Positions 24,169 to 35,045 of a DNA stretch of 64,000 nt are shown piece by piece. How positions within the stretch are numbered: position 1 is the stretch's first letter; every line of letters starts with the position of its first letter. A program made the position numbers and the translations under genes. Origin of the DNA: Begonia masoniana. Lineage: Eukaryota; Streptophyta; Magnoliopsida; Cucurbitales; Begoniaceae. The DNA lies in NCBI GenBank assembly GCA_022432975.1, contig CM039515.1, forward strand, positions 17,703,488 to 17,767,487. The letters run 5' to 3'. The notes under the pieces were generated by a model, which ran no database searches, was not told where the DNA came from, and saw only the letters and a list, made by a program, of their open reading frames with translations.

Positions 24169-24633
24169 TTATTGAACCCGGTATGAAATAGGCGCTGGTT
24201 TAACATCCGCCCTCAAACTGACGGGTCTTGAGAGAATCGAGAGTTTGGTTCGAAGTGTCTGAAAACGAGTAGCGACCAAAGCTTTGGTGAGACAATCGGC
24301 AACCTGATCGGAAGAAGGCACATAGGCCAAGCGCAGAGAACCAGAAGCAACTTTTTCACGAACAAAATGTATATCAATTTCGACATGTTTGGTATGAGCA
24401 TGAAGAATAGGATTGGATGCCAAACTTGGTATGCTAAGGTTGTCACAGTAAAGAAGAGGAGAAGAACGCAGAGACATACCTAGCTCTGCAAGTAAGGACT
24501 GAATCCATATTAACTCAACAGCTCCGTTAGCTAGGGCTCGGTACTCTGACTCAGTACTAGAACGGGATACAGTCTTCTGTTTGGACGAGGACCATGAAAC
24601 AAGATTGTGACCGAGAAAGACGCAATAGGCGCT
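24169..24633 (-). pseudogene. Copia 1 RNase H, C-terminal part
   Basis: The minus strand encodes the end of a Ty1/copia polyprotein: SWSSSKQKTVSRSSTESEY, the acidic STESEY site of RNase H, then LYCDN, HTKHVEIDIHFV and SSDQVADCLTKAL, all canonical. It continues directly from the fragment at 48237-48475, from which it was separated by solo LTR C (GCGCT duplicated). The lineage resembles the Ale/Retrofit group by its sequence style, but that is a guess. In the intact element this domain removes RNA from the RNA-DNA hybrid during reverse transcription. Confidence 0.85.
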
Positions 24634-25559
24634 TGTAACACCCGAAAATTTCCTCTAACGTACGTAACCCTAGATTAAGTTAAGTTATGAGAGTTTAATA
24701 TTAATCCTAGGGTTATGCTAAGTATAAGAGTGTGAGAGTGAAAGTTGGAAGAGAATTTGGAGAAAAACTATAATGTTGGAGTGATTAGAGATTTTTGTGT
24801 TGAATTTAATGTAAATGAAATAAAAGTGAAAGAAGAGTGATAGAAGGGGAAGTCTTCACGTTGGAATTGAGAGAAACAAAGGGAGAGGTTACTTTACAAA
24901 AAAAGAGAAAATTGGTGATAAAATTTAACAGAGGAAAAGATGGTGTTTTAAATGGGTGAAAAGTGGTGGAGTAAAAGACAAAAGTGTGTCTTCTTCTCCT
25001 CTCCTCTCTCACAAAATTTTTCAGAACCCTAAGCCCTCTATTTCTGAAATTTCAAGCTTTCTTTTAGTGAAGAAAATAGCAAGGTTAGTGGTTTAATTGG
25101 ATAGGTTTTGTTAGTTAACTAGTTTATGCTATGTTTGAGTAGTTTTATTGAGTTTGTTGAAGAATTTTGGAACCCTAGTTAAGAGTCCAAAATTTTGAAA
25201 TTTGTGATGAGTTTCCCTTCCCTTAGTTGTTAATTAAACCCTAGAAATGAGATGTTTAAATGGTTTAGAGATGAAAGAGGAATTAGAAACATGAAATTGC
25301 CCATGTAAGGCAAAAACAGGGCAGTTCGGTTTTGCTAGAATCCGAATTTGTGAATGATTTTGTAACGACCCTTAAAACTATTCCTAATTTTTCCGTATTA
25401 TTTTTTTTTTATAACTTTCTAGTAAACCCTTTCGTTAAATTGATAAGTTAAAGTATAAATTATTGAAACATATGTAAAAATCAATTAAATAAAACCATTA
25501 AAACAGAAGAGGAATCGGCCCAGCAGAACAGAGGGCAAAAAGGGTCCAAGCCCAAAATA

Positions 25560-25875
25560 TTTCCTGTTCACATCCGCCGCTCACTTCTGCTAAGCTACAT
25601 CCACCGCTCAACTCACATCCACCGCTCACTCACAAAACACATCCACCGATCACTCACAAAACACATCCACCGATCACTCACAAAACACATCCACCGGTGA
25701 CTCACAAAACACATCCACCGATCACTCACAAAACACATCCACCGATCACTCACAAAACACATCCACCGGTGACTCACAAAACACATCCACTGATCACTCA
25801 CAAAACACATCCACCGGTGACTCACGAAACACATCCACCGGTGATTCACAAAGCACATCCACCGGTGACGTCAGC
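25560..25875 (+). repeat. Tandem array of 23-24-bp ACATCCACCGRT repeats in LTR B
   Basis: At least eleven units built on CACATCCACCGATCACTCACAAAA or its variant with ACCGGTGACTC. The CACCGGTG form is a palindrome. Two unit types (CCGATCAC and CCGGTGAC) are interspersed. Confidence 0.95.
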
Positions 25876-26499
25876 CGGATGACTTATTCACCCAGCATTC
25901 ACCGGTCAACAGTAACCGAATACATCTGCTGGTTGACTTTGACCAAACACTTAACCGAAACCCATACAATTTCCCCCTGTACTTACACACCATTTACTCA
26001 GAACTTCCAAGAACATTAAAAACAACATTCTCCATTTCCAGAGACATCAAAATGAACATTATATACATATACGTTCACGAACTATCCAAAATACAAATCC
26101 AAACATCAAATATTAACTATCCAGAAACCAAGCATCCAAAAAATGTTTTACTATACAATTTTCATATCTTTCTATCCATCAATTTCACAAAACACATACT
26201 TATGTCCCCACGGGTCAAAATAAGCACCGACTGCGCCAACACACTCCCGCGAGCATTCTTCTTCAAACTGCTTAAACTTCGAGCGGAGGAACGTCGTCCT
26301 TGTTGACTTATAGATTGTTTAAGTCATAATTTGTTTTTGATTATGTATTTGTATAATTAGTGTACAATTTGATTATGTGTATTTAAAGAGAATAATGAAT
26401 ATGAGTTTATTTGGAAATACCCTTGAAAAGGGTATTTTAGTTGTCTAATAAATCGGTTTGAGTATACAGAATTAAATAGTAAAACAGGCTTGCATATAC

Positions 26500-27080
26500 C
26501 GATCGCTACACGACAAAGAAATGATGCATCTGCCGATAGCGTTTTTGAAGACATCTGCCGATGTCATGTCAAGGTGCATTTGCCGATAGCCGTTGAAGCT
26601 ACTCCTGCCGATGCCGGTTCATGACGTGTTGAGGTGCATATGCCGATAACATTTACAAGTCTCATCTGCCCGTGAAGCTCTAAGCGAGCATCTACCGATG
26701 ACGTGGTCAGTGCTTATATGTTTCATCTGCCGAAGCGTTTTTGAAGCTATCTGCCGATGACGTGTCAAGATAGATCTGCCGATAGCATTTGACGCTACTC
26801 ATACCGATGATATTTAAGGACACATCTGCCGATGATGTTTTTAAGCAGCTCATGCCGATTGACTAAACGACAAAAGGAGATGCTGACTAAAGCTTGCACC
26901 TACCGATCACGTTTGACAATGCTCCTGCCGATGGAGTTTAAAGGTGCTTCTGCCTATAAAAGTTTAAGATGCTTCTGCCGATGGAATTCAAGGATACACC
27001 TGCCGATGGATTTTTAGGATACATCTGTCGATGGCATTTCAAGATGCATCCACCGATGACGTGTCTCTGCTCATAAGTTG
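26500..27080 (+). repeat. ATCTGCCGATG motif array in the SIRE 1 U3
   Basis: About 20 or more copies of CTGCCGAT(G/A) and near variants (CTACCGATG, ATGCCGATT, CCACCGATG) are spread at 20-35 bp spacing, joined by variable sequence such as GACGTGTCAAG. The same array is present in the 3' LTR (35554-36134). Confidence 0.95.
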
Positions 27081-27292
27081 CATCTGCCGGTGAACTTCTG
27101 CCAGAATTCAAAGTTAGCCGCGAAGCTACAGTGACGTCGTTTTCAGCATTAACTCCAGACCTTTAATGGCGACGACAAACAACATTTTCAGAAGCAATGG
27201 ATAGCTGCTTCAGTACGGATGCTTTCCAACGGTAACATTTCTCCATTTTGAAGAAAGAAGCATTCAATTCTGTGAAGTAACTTCTTACAGAG

Positions 27293-27299
27293 TATATAA
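27293..27299 (+). promoter_or_regulatory. TATA box of the SIRE 1 LTR
   Basis: TATATAA follows the motif array by about 210 bp and precedes the likely R region. The same sequence is at 36347-36353 in the 3' LTR. Confidence 0.7.
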
Positions 27300-27782
27300 G
27301 CAGAAGAAAAGGCTCGAAGACTAACTTTTGCCAATTTAAATTCTGAGCCCTAACTGCGAAAGTTATTTTCACACTCTGTATTCTTCTCTACATCTCTAAA
27401 TCCTAACTTGAGATTCATTTTTGTGAGATTGTAGTCTGAGCTTAATATTTTACAAACTCAAACTTGTAACGGCAGTGGATTGACGCCCGTGAAGTTCAAT
27501 CCAAATCTGTAAAGGCAGTTGATCGGAGCCCGGAATCCCGATCTGTTATTTCTCGTGAGGAGAAGGGTAAGGATCTTCAAGGGGTGAGCCTTGGATCGTG
27601 GACGTAGGCAGTTTGGCCGAACCACGTAAAAAGTACTGGTGTTGAATCTCTCTTACTCTCTCTTTATTTTTGATATTACCTTATTTGCTATTAAACTAAT
27701 TAAGAGAGTAACACTAATTGATTATTAGATTAATTTGTTAAAAGTCTAATTCACCCCCCTCTTAGACAATTCCGGTCCTTCA

Positions 27783-27797
27783 ATTGGTATCAAAGCG
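27783..27797 (+). other. Primer binding site of SIRE 1
   Basis: ATTGGTATCAAAGCG directly follows the LTR. It matches the usual initiator methionine tRNA complement TGGTATCAGAGC except for one base. Confidence 0.85.
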
Positions 27798-27853
27798 AGG
27801 TTATCTTTGTCTAAGCTGTAGTTAAACGCTCTGCGTTATATTCTGCTATTACA

Positions 27854-29428
27854 ATGGCATTCAACACTAACACATCACAAATAGAAGGTCAAGCAACCAA
27901 TAGACCTCCATTCTTTGATGGTAGTGATTATGTCTATTGGAAGGCTAGAATGAAAATATTCATTCAAGCCATCGACTATGAAACGTGGTGTATTATAGAG
28001 AATAGTCCTTTTAAGGCCATGAAAACTGTTGATGGGAAAAGTATCCCTAAGGACTCTTCTGAGTTAACAGAGTCCGATAAGAGAAATCTGAGCCTTAATG
28101 CTAAGGCAGTAAACACCTTGTACTGTGCTCTAAATAGAGATGAATTCAATAGAGTGCAAGGGTGTGAAAGTGCTCAAGAAATTTGGCACTTATTAGAAGT
28201 CACACATGAGGGAACTAACCAAGTAAAGGAGAGTAAATTGAGCATGTTAGTTCACGAATATGAATTGTTTACCATGGAAAAGGATGAGTCTATTTCTTCA
28301 ATGTTTACTTGTTTGACTAACATTACTAATGGGTTAAAAGTACTTGGTAAGATGTATTCAGGTGAAGAGTTAATTAGGAAAATTTTGAGATGTTTACCAA
28401 GAGCTTGGCAACCAAAGGTGACGGCAATACAAGAGGCACGGGATCTCAAGGTTCTCAAGCTTGAGGAACTCATTGGCTCTCTAATGACTCATGAGATAAC
28501 CATGAGGGCCAATGACAAGGAGGATCTCAAAGAAAAAGAGATCTCCAAGAGAAAGGACATAGCTCTCAAGGCCTCATCGAGCAAGCCTGATGAATCTGAG
28601 GAAGAAGAAGAAGATGAGGACATTGCCCTCATTACTAGGAGATTCAGTAAATTCCTGCAACGAAAGAGGATGCAGGGAAAAAGGTTTCCAAAGGGTGAAA
28701 AGTCTCAAAAGGACAAGGAGATCACGTGTTTTGGGTGTGGAAAGCCTGGACATATGAAGGCAGATTGTCCACAAGCAAAGAAGGGTCCCAAGAAGTTCAA
28801 GAAAAGGGCAATGAAGGCCACTTGGGACGATAGTGAAGAAAATACCTCTTCATCAGAGGATGAGGAAGTAGCAAACCTGTGCTTTATGGCACACGAGGAC
28901 AAGGTTAGTTCTTCTTCCTCTAGTATTATTAGTGACAGTGATATTGATGACGATGAAGATAATCTAATTGATGCTTTCAATGATTTAGTTAAACAGTTTG
29001 GCATGTTAAAAACTAAATACAATACTTTGAAAAAGGAAAACGCAAACATGGTAGAAATACATGCCGAGAAAACTAATTTGCATGTCAAAGAGATTGATGA
29101 TCTTAAAAGCAAAAATGAAGATTTGAATAATATTATTCTGAACTTCACTAAGGGTGAAAAATTATTTAAGATGGTAATAGCAGGTCAGAGAGCAAATTTT
29201 GACAAGACCGGACTAGGGTATGACAAGTTTAATAAAAGGAAAGCCTTTAAAAACTTCTTTGTTAAACCCTCTGTCTGTCATGCATGTAATGAAGCTGGAC
29301 ATAAATCTTTTGTATGTCCGCTAAAAGCAAACTATATGAAATCAATTGGTAAATTCCAATGGGTTCCTAAGGGAACCAGACCTAACACTAGGACCCAAAA
29401 GATTTGGGTACCTAAGAAGACAACCTGA
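27854..29428 (+). CDS. SIRE 1 Gag (capsid/nucleocapsid)
   Basis: 524 residues. N-terminal part is the copia-type gag domain (FFDGSDYVYWKARMK, then the UBN2-like region to about residue 230), forming the virus-like particle. A CCHC zinc knuckle (CFGCGKPGHMKADC) starts at residue 292 and a second one (CHACNEAGHKSFVC) at residue 475. Two CCHC boxes far apart are usual in SIRE-type elements. Between them is an acidic and coiled-coil-like stretch (SSEDEEVA, DIDDDEDN, then Lys/Glu-rich heptads). The frame is intact and ends at TGA 29426-29428, just before the pol frame. Confidence 0.92.
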   Translation: MAFNTNTSQIEGQATNRPPFFDGSDYVYWKARMKIFIQAIDYETWCIIENSPFKAMKTVDGKSIPKDSSELTESDKRNLSLNAKAVNTLYCALNRDEFNRVQGCESAQEIWHLLEVTHEGTNQVKESKLSMLVHEYELFTMEKDESISSMFTCLTNITNGLKVLGKMYSGEELIRKILRCLPRAWQPKVTAIQEARDLKVLKLEELIGSLMTHEITMRANDKEDLKEKEISKRKDIALKASSSKPDESEEEEEDEDIALITRRFSKFLQRKRMQGKRFPKGEKSQKDKEITCFGCGKPGHMKADCPQAKKGPKKFKKRAMKATWDDSEENTSSSEDEEVANLCFMAHEDKVSSSSSSIISDSDIDDDEDNLIDAFNDLVKQFGMLKTKYNTLKKENANMVEIHAEKTNLHVKEIDDLKSKNEDLNNIILNFTKGEKLFKMVIAGQRANFDKTGLGYDKFNKRKAFKNFFVKPSVCHACNEAGHKSFVCPLKANYMKSIGKFQWVPKGTRPNTRTQKIWVPKKTT

Positions 29429-32400
29429 TTTCTGTTTTGCAGGTTGACTGCTCTCCCGGAACAAATCTGTGGTACCTTGACAATGGTTGCTCAAGGCATA
29501 TGACGAGAGACTCAACCAAGTTTGCTGTTGTCAACAAGAAGAAAGGTAGTGTCACTTTTGGTGGAAACCAAAAGGGAAAAATCGTTGGCATCGGCAATAT
29601 AGGTAATCCTTCTCATCCTACTATTGAAAATGTTTTACTTGTAGAAGGATTAAAGCATAATCTGCTAAGCATAAGTCAGTTGTGTGACAAGGGCTATAAA
29701 GTAACTTTCAAATCAAATGTCTGTGTGATCAAAGACATTTCAACTAAGCATATTTTGTTTAAAGGATTTAGAAAAGAAAATGTCTATATTGTTGATCTGA
29801 ATGTTTTTGAGCATGTTGATGAGAAGTGTTTTGTTGTTAATTCTCTTAATGACTGTTGGTCTTGGCATAGAAGATTAGGACACGTAGGGATGGATACTTT
29901 AGCTAAGATTACTAAGGAGAATTTAGTTAGAGGGATCCCTAAGATATCCTTCGAGAAGGATAAAGTCTGTGAAGCTTGTCAAATGGGCAAGCAGATCAAA
30001 AGCTCTTTTGCATCAAAGAATGCAATCTCCACTTCTAAGCCTCTCCAACTTCTTCACATGGACCTCTTCGGTCCTTCCAATATAGCAAGCCTAGGCGGCA
30101 AATTCTATGCCTTTGTTATTGTAGATGATTTCTCTAGATTTACTTGGGTTTATTTTCTGAAGTCTAAGGATGAGACTTTTGATACTTTCTCTAGCTTTAG
30201 GAAAAGAGTACAAAATGAAAAGGAGCTCACCATTGTTGCTATTCGTAGTGATCATGGTGGAGAATTTGAAAATGAGAAATTTGAACTCTTGTGTCTCAAA
30301 TATGGAATTGAGCACAATTTCTCTTCTCCTAGGACCCCTCAGCAAAATGGTGTTGTTGAGAGGAAGAATAGGTCCCTTCAAGAGCTTGCTAGGACTATGC
30401 TTAATGAAAACACCCTTCCAAAGTATTTCTGGGCTGAAGCTGTAGCAACAGCCTGTTATGTGCTTAATCGGGTCTCCATAAGACCTATTCTAGATAAAAC
30501 TCCCTATGAACTTTGGAATGGCAAGACTCCTACTGTTAAGTATTTTAGAGCTTTCGGTTGCAAATGTTTCATTCTTAATACTAAGGATAACTTAGGAAAA
30601 TTCGATTCCAAATCCGATCTTGGAATTTTTCTAGGATATTCGTTGACTAGTAAAGCATACAGAGTTTTCAATAGGAGAACTCTTGTTGTAGAGGAATCTG
30701 TTCATGTCAATTTTGATGAGACTCCTCACCCATTAATCAATGTGGATGAGGATGATCCCTTGGAAAAACAACTGGATTCCCTTTCCTTAGAAAAGCCTAA
30801 CAATCCCATTCAAGTAGAAAAATCTTTAGAACTTTCTTCTATTCCTCATGATATAGTTTCTGTCAAGGATGAAAATCCTGCTCTTCCTAGAGATTGGAAA
30901 TTCATCAAAGACCATCCATTAGATGAAGTCTTAGGTGATCCTTCTTTAGGGGTTAAGACTAGAGCTTCTCTTAGAAATCTCTGTGCCAATGTGGCATTTA
31001 TCTCTCAAATAGAGCCTAAGAAATTTGAGGAGGCCGAGAATGATGAAAATTGGATTTCAGCTATGCAAGAGGAGCTAAATCAATTTGAAAGGAGCAAAGT
31101 ATGAGAACTTGTTCCACGGCCAAAGGATTATCCCATTATTGGAACTAAGTGGGTCTTTAAGAATAAATTGGATGAGAATGGGATTGTTGTCAGAAATAAG
31201 GCTAGACTAGTTGCTAAGGGATACTCTCAGGAAGAGGGTATTGATTTTGAAGAATCTTTTGCCCCTGTAGCTCGTTTGGAATCTATTAGAATGCTTTTAG
31301 CTTTTGCCTGCTACATGAACTTCACACTCTTTCAAATGGATGTAAAGAGTGCCTTTTTAAATGGATATATCTTGGAAGAAGTTTATGTAGAGCGGCCCTT
31401 AGGATTTGAATCCTTTGATAAACCTGATCATGTATTTAAACTTAGGAAAGCTCTCTATGGTCTTAAGCAGGCTCCTAGGGCTTGGTATGAAAGGTTGAAG
31501 AATTTCCTTGAGGAAAGAAATTTCAAAAAGGGTAATTCTGATTCAACTCTATTTACCATGCAAAAGAATGCAGACATCTTGTTAGTTCAAATATATGTCG
31601 ATGACATTATTTTTGGATCTACAAATGTCAGTTTGTGCAATGAGTTTTCCTCCCTCATGCAAAGTGAGTTTGAAATGAGTATGATGGGTGAGTTAAAGTT
31701 TTTCTTAGGATTCCAGATTAGTCAATCTCCTGATGGAATTTTCTTCTGTCAAGAAAAGTATATTAAGGAACTCCTTAAGAAGTTTGGTTTAGAATCTGTC
31801 AAATCCTCTAGAACTCCCATGAGTACCACTACTAAATTGGACAAGGATGAAAATGGTATAAGTGTGGATATCAAGAAATATCGTGGTATGATTGGTTCAC
31901 TGTTATATCTGACTGCAAGTAGGCCAGATATACTCTTTAGTGTGTGCCTATGTGCTAGGTTTCAGGCTGCCCCTAAGGAATCTCATTTATCTGCAGTAAA
32001 AAGGATTTTCAAATATTTGAGTGGAACTTATGATTTAGGTTTATGGTATCCTAAGGGAACTTCCTTTGATCTGATAGGATATTCAGATTCTGACTATGCT
32101 GGTAGTCTAGTTGATAGGAAAAGCACCACAGGAACATGTCAATTTCTTGGTGAATCTCTAGTTTCTTGGTATTCTAAGAAACAGAATTCTGTTGCACTCT
32201 CAACTGCAGAAAGTGAATAAATTGCTGCAGGCAGTTGTTGTGCACAAATGTTATGGATGAAACAAACATTAGAAGACTATAATCTGTTTTATGATAGGAT
32301 TCCTATTCGGTGTGATAACACCAGTGCCATCAACATTTCTAAAAATCATATTCAGCACTCTAGAACCAAACATATTGATGTTAGGTATCATATCATTAGA

Positions 32401-32565
32401 GATCATGTTCAAAGAGGAGATATCACTCTAGAGTTTGTTAATTCTGTAGATCAACTTGCAGACATATTTATCAAGCCTTTGGATGAGAAGACCTTTAATA
32501 ATATTAGAATCAGGCTAGGACTCATTCGGGTTGAAAAAAAACTAAGGGTATTCCTCTGTTATTAG
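29416..32565 (+). pseudogene. SIRE 1 Pol (protease, integrase, RT, RNase H), two nonsense codons
   Basis: Pol lies in a different frame from gag; the frame opens at 29416, about 10 bp before the gag stop. Protease: LDNGCSRHM, where the family usually has DSG, so the catalytic motif is altered. Integrase: the HHCC region starts at WHRRLGHV, and the core shows HMDLFGPS, RSDHGGEFEN and VERKNRSLQ (D, D, E). The frame stops at TGA 31102-31104, where homologues have Trp (KVWELVPRP). RT has YVDDIIFGS. RNase H breaks at TAA 32218-32220 (AESE-stop, Tyr expected). It ends at 32565. In a working copy these enzymes mature the proteins, make cDNA and insert it. Confidence 0.92.
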
Positions 32566-32879
32566 ATCCTATGTAATTGAGTGTTTCTGTGTTGTGAAGC
32601 ACCGGTAGATACTGTGTATTTCTCTAGTCATCGGTAGTTACATCTCTATCGGCAGATGCAGTGTTTTCTATCCCATCGGAAGCTGTACTGCTCAATCTGC
32701 CGACACGTGTAATCCATCGGAAGATGTATTCCCCAATCTGCCGACACGTATGTCTTCTTCGTCTGGCGATGAGCCATTTCTTTTAAATTCATTCTTCTTC
32801 GCCCAGACACTTTACTTTTCGCGCTCTTTCTGTAAACCCATGCCCTACCAAATATTCTCTGTCGAATCCTCTTCTAGAA
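32566..32879 (+). other. Pol-ORF2 spacer with the CCGATG motif
   Basis: No gene. From about 32600 to 32760 it holds several copies of the motif seen in the LTR, in both directions: CACCGGTAGAT, CATCGGTAG, TATCGGCAGATG, CATCGGAAG, ATCTGCCGACAC. It lies just ahead of the ORF2 start. Confidence 0.8.
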
Positions 32880-35045
32880 ATGGAATTTCAAGGTCAATCA
32901 TCTCGCGCCGTTTCCAAACCGACCAAGAAAAAGGCCAAAGTTTCTGATCGTCCTTCCCGAGAGATTCCTCATGGAACGGAGTGGCCAACCTTCTACTTTC
33001 TTACTCAAGCTGCTGAGGTAAAGTACCACAATGACTATCGGTTCAAATCATTAATTCCTAGTAGGGGTATTTCTTTTGAAGAGTTAGCCGGAATGGACTT
33101 TATTGAACCCTTGACGGATCTCGGGTTAATAGGTCTCTTTGAGACCGAATCATTCTACTACCCGGAAGCGATTAGGATGTTTTATGCAAACCTTAGCTTT
33201 ACCTCTGATTACCCTTCCATTAAGAGCTACGTATACAACACTCACATAGAAATTACTCCTAAGTCCATAAATGCCCTTCTGGGAGCTCCTCATTTGGATA
33301 ACTGCCCTTACAAGTATGTGACAGGCCCTGAGCTACCTTTCTTTGGAACGCCTGAAGGACTACAGTTTCTAAGGGAAATTGCTGTGGACCCCAATTCATC
33401 CTCTGATCAGTTAAAGGGCAAACATCTGACCCCTAGAGCCAGAGTTTTTCGTCATATGATTGATTTCAATATTGTTCCCAAGGGTGGACATTATGACGAG
33501 GTGAGCGCAATGGAACTGTTTGTTCTGTTTGCTATCTATTTCAAGACACCCTTCAACATTGGCTATATAGTTGTTCGAAGGATGATTCTAGCTATATCCT
33601 CCAGGGTTACATCTCTACCATATAATCTGCTTCTCATGCGGTTATTTGCTCGTCTTGAGGTTGTCCTTCCTGAGGAGGAGGAGCCTGTGAGACTTATGCC
33701 CTCCAATTTCTATTCCTATTCCACTCTCAATAGGATGAGATTCAAACAAATCGTAAAAGGAAAACCTGCTGTGGATAAGGCTAAGAAAAAGGTTCCTTTG
33801 GCAGCACCTGTCAGGCGTGGTAAAAGGAAACTTATCCTGCCAGATGAATCAACTGCTGAAGGGGGAGATGAAACAGTAAGTCCAGACCGTGGTATTTCTC
33901 AATCTCAGGATTCAAGCCCCCCACCTTCTCCTCTAGTGCGTAGGCGCAGGATTGCTCCTTCCTCCATAGCACCTATTTCAGAGACCACCTCTGCCCCCTC
34001 ATCTGTGTCTCTACCTATTCCTGAACATCCTCTTTCACCTCCACCTTCTCTCATACTACCTTCTCAGCCTGTTTTTCCTTCCATCTCTCCGGTGATGCGA
34101 GCAATTTCTTCAATACTCACCCATGGTCCTCCAGCTCTACCATCTCCACCTACACTTCCCTTACCACCTTCAGCTCCTCCATCTCCAAACCATGAACCTT
34201 CAGCTCCTCCATCTCCAATCCATGTACCTTCAGCTCCTCCATCTCCCGATCAGCAAGAGGTGCTCCCTCCATCACCAGTTCAACCTGCTCCAATCGCTCT
34301 GCAAGTCCAACCCCTTCTCTCCAATACTCCTGCAACTCCCCTGACATATCACAGGAGATTTTCCTTCACTGAGGCTCAGTATAATGAGATGCAAGCCTCT
34401 ATTACCAACCTTCGCACTGCCCTCAGTACCCTCCAAAGTAAAATTGATAAGAATCATCAGGACATGGGCATTGCTTTGGATACAGGTCTTGGCCTGCTGT
34501 CTACGAAAGTTGATGGTGATAGGCGAATGGTTGTCAGGGAACTTGAGAAACTCCAATCTTCCATTGCCGCTTTGACACCTGAACCTGACCCTGAACCCGA
34601 ACCATCAAGTTCTGGTCTCAATGTTCCCGAGGCTTGCTATGAAGATTTGTTTCTTCCCCTCTCCAGGCCTGCTGTTATTGAAGATGTGCGCCTCATGTCC
34701 CTAGATATTCATGAGGCTGAGCTCAAGTTCACACTTCCTACATCTTCCTCTGCTCCTGCATCTTCCTCTTCTCCAGCCTGTCCATTGGAAGCTTCTCCTC
34801 CACCATGTATAGATGTGTGTTCTGGTCCTTCTGTCGAGTCTCCTCCTTGCTTGGACGTGGAGGTGTCCCAAGAGCCTTCTCCACCTCCTGCTCCTTGTTT
34901 GGCAATGGTGGTCTATCAATCACCTCTCCCACGAGATCTTGCCTTTCTTCAAACTATGGTGGATGCCTTTTTCAATCCCCACCGTGACGTGCCCTCCTAT
35001 GTTCAGAGAGCCTTTTGGAATCGTCATTTAGATCTCTTCAAATAG
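32880..35045 (+). CDS. SIRE 1 additional ORF (ORF2) in the env-like position
   Basis: 721 residues, intact, own ATG. Basic N-terminus (PTKKKAK) could be a nuclear signal. Residues about 35-300 form a folded domain (FYFLTQAAEVKYHNDYRF, KGGHYDEVSAMELFVLFAIY, SLPYNLLLMRLF) similar to what is called the putative plant transposon protein domain in plant retroelements. Residues about 340-480 are a long Pro/Ser-rich linker with PSAPPSP repeats, then an about 60-residue helical stretch (EAQYNEMQASITNLRTALS) suited to coiled-coil assembly, and another Pro-rich end. I see no signal peptide or membrane segment, so an envelope role has no support here. A diverged copy is at 55486-57483. Confidence 0.75.
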   Translation: MEFQGQSSRAVSKPTKKKAKVSDRPSREIPHGTEWPTFYFLTQAAEVKYHNDYRFKSLIPSRGISFEELAGMDFIEPLTDLGLIGLFETESFYYPEAIRMFYANLSFTSDYPSIKSYVYNTHIEITPKSINALLGAPHLDNCPYKYVTGPELPFFGTPEGLQFLREIAVDPNSSSDQLKGKHLTPRARVFRHMIDFNIVPKGGHYDEVSAMELFVLFAIYFKTPFNIGYIVVRRMILAISSRVTSLPYNLLLMRLFARLEVVLPEEEEPVRLMPSNFYSYSTLNRMRFKQIVKGKPAVDKAKKKVPLAAPVRRGKRKLILPDESTAEGGDETVSPDRGISQSQDSSPPPSPLVRRRRIAPSSIAPISETTSAPSSVSLPIPEHPLSPPPSLILPSQPVFPSISPVMRAISSILTHGPPALPSPPTLPLPPSAPPSPNHEPSAPPSPIHVPSAPPSPDQQEVLPPSPVQPAPIALQVQPLLSNTPATPLTYHRRFSFTEAQYNEMQASITNLRTALSTLQSKIDKNHQDMGIALDTGLGLLSTKVDGDRRMVVRELEKLQSSIAALTPEPDPEPEPSSSGLNVPEACYEDLFLPLSRPAVIEDVRLMSLDIHEAELKFTLPTSSSAPASSSSPACPLEASPPPCIDVCSGPSVESPPCLDVEVSQEPSPPPAPCLAMVVYQSPLPRDLAFLQTMVDAFFNPHRDVPSYVQRAFWNRHLDLFK

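Larger units (their letters stand above)
26301..27782 (+). repeat. 5' LTR of SIRE 1
   Basis: Begins TGTTGACTTATAG and ends CCGGTCCTTCA. The U3 part (about 26500-27080) is an array of ATCTGCCGATG motifs, followed by a TATA box (TATATAA, 27293-27299). Same length as the 3' LTR. Confidence 0.97.

Noticed and set aside
24806..25012. 68-codon minus-strand frame in LTR C
   Set aside because: Lies wholly within the LTR, no domain; LTR non-coding sequence explains it.
25560..25875. CRISPR-like regular array
   Set aside because: Plant nuclear context, spacers are not unique, and units are simple tandem repeats within an LTR.
25613..25882. Repeated peptides (MCFVSDRW type) on one strand and (THKTHPPI type) on the other
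   Set aside because: Both are translations of the 23-24-bp DNA array in LTR B; no start context or domain.
32880..35045. Classical envelope protein
   Set aside because: Position is env-like, but I see no signal peptide, membrane segment or furin-like site; kept as an additional ORF of unknown role.
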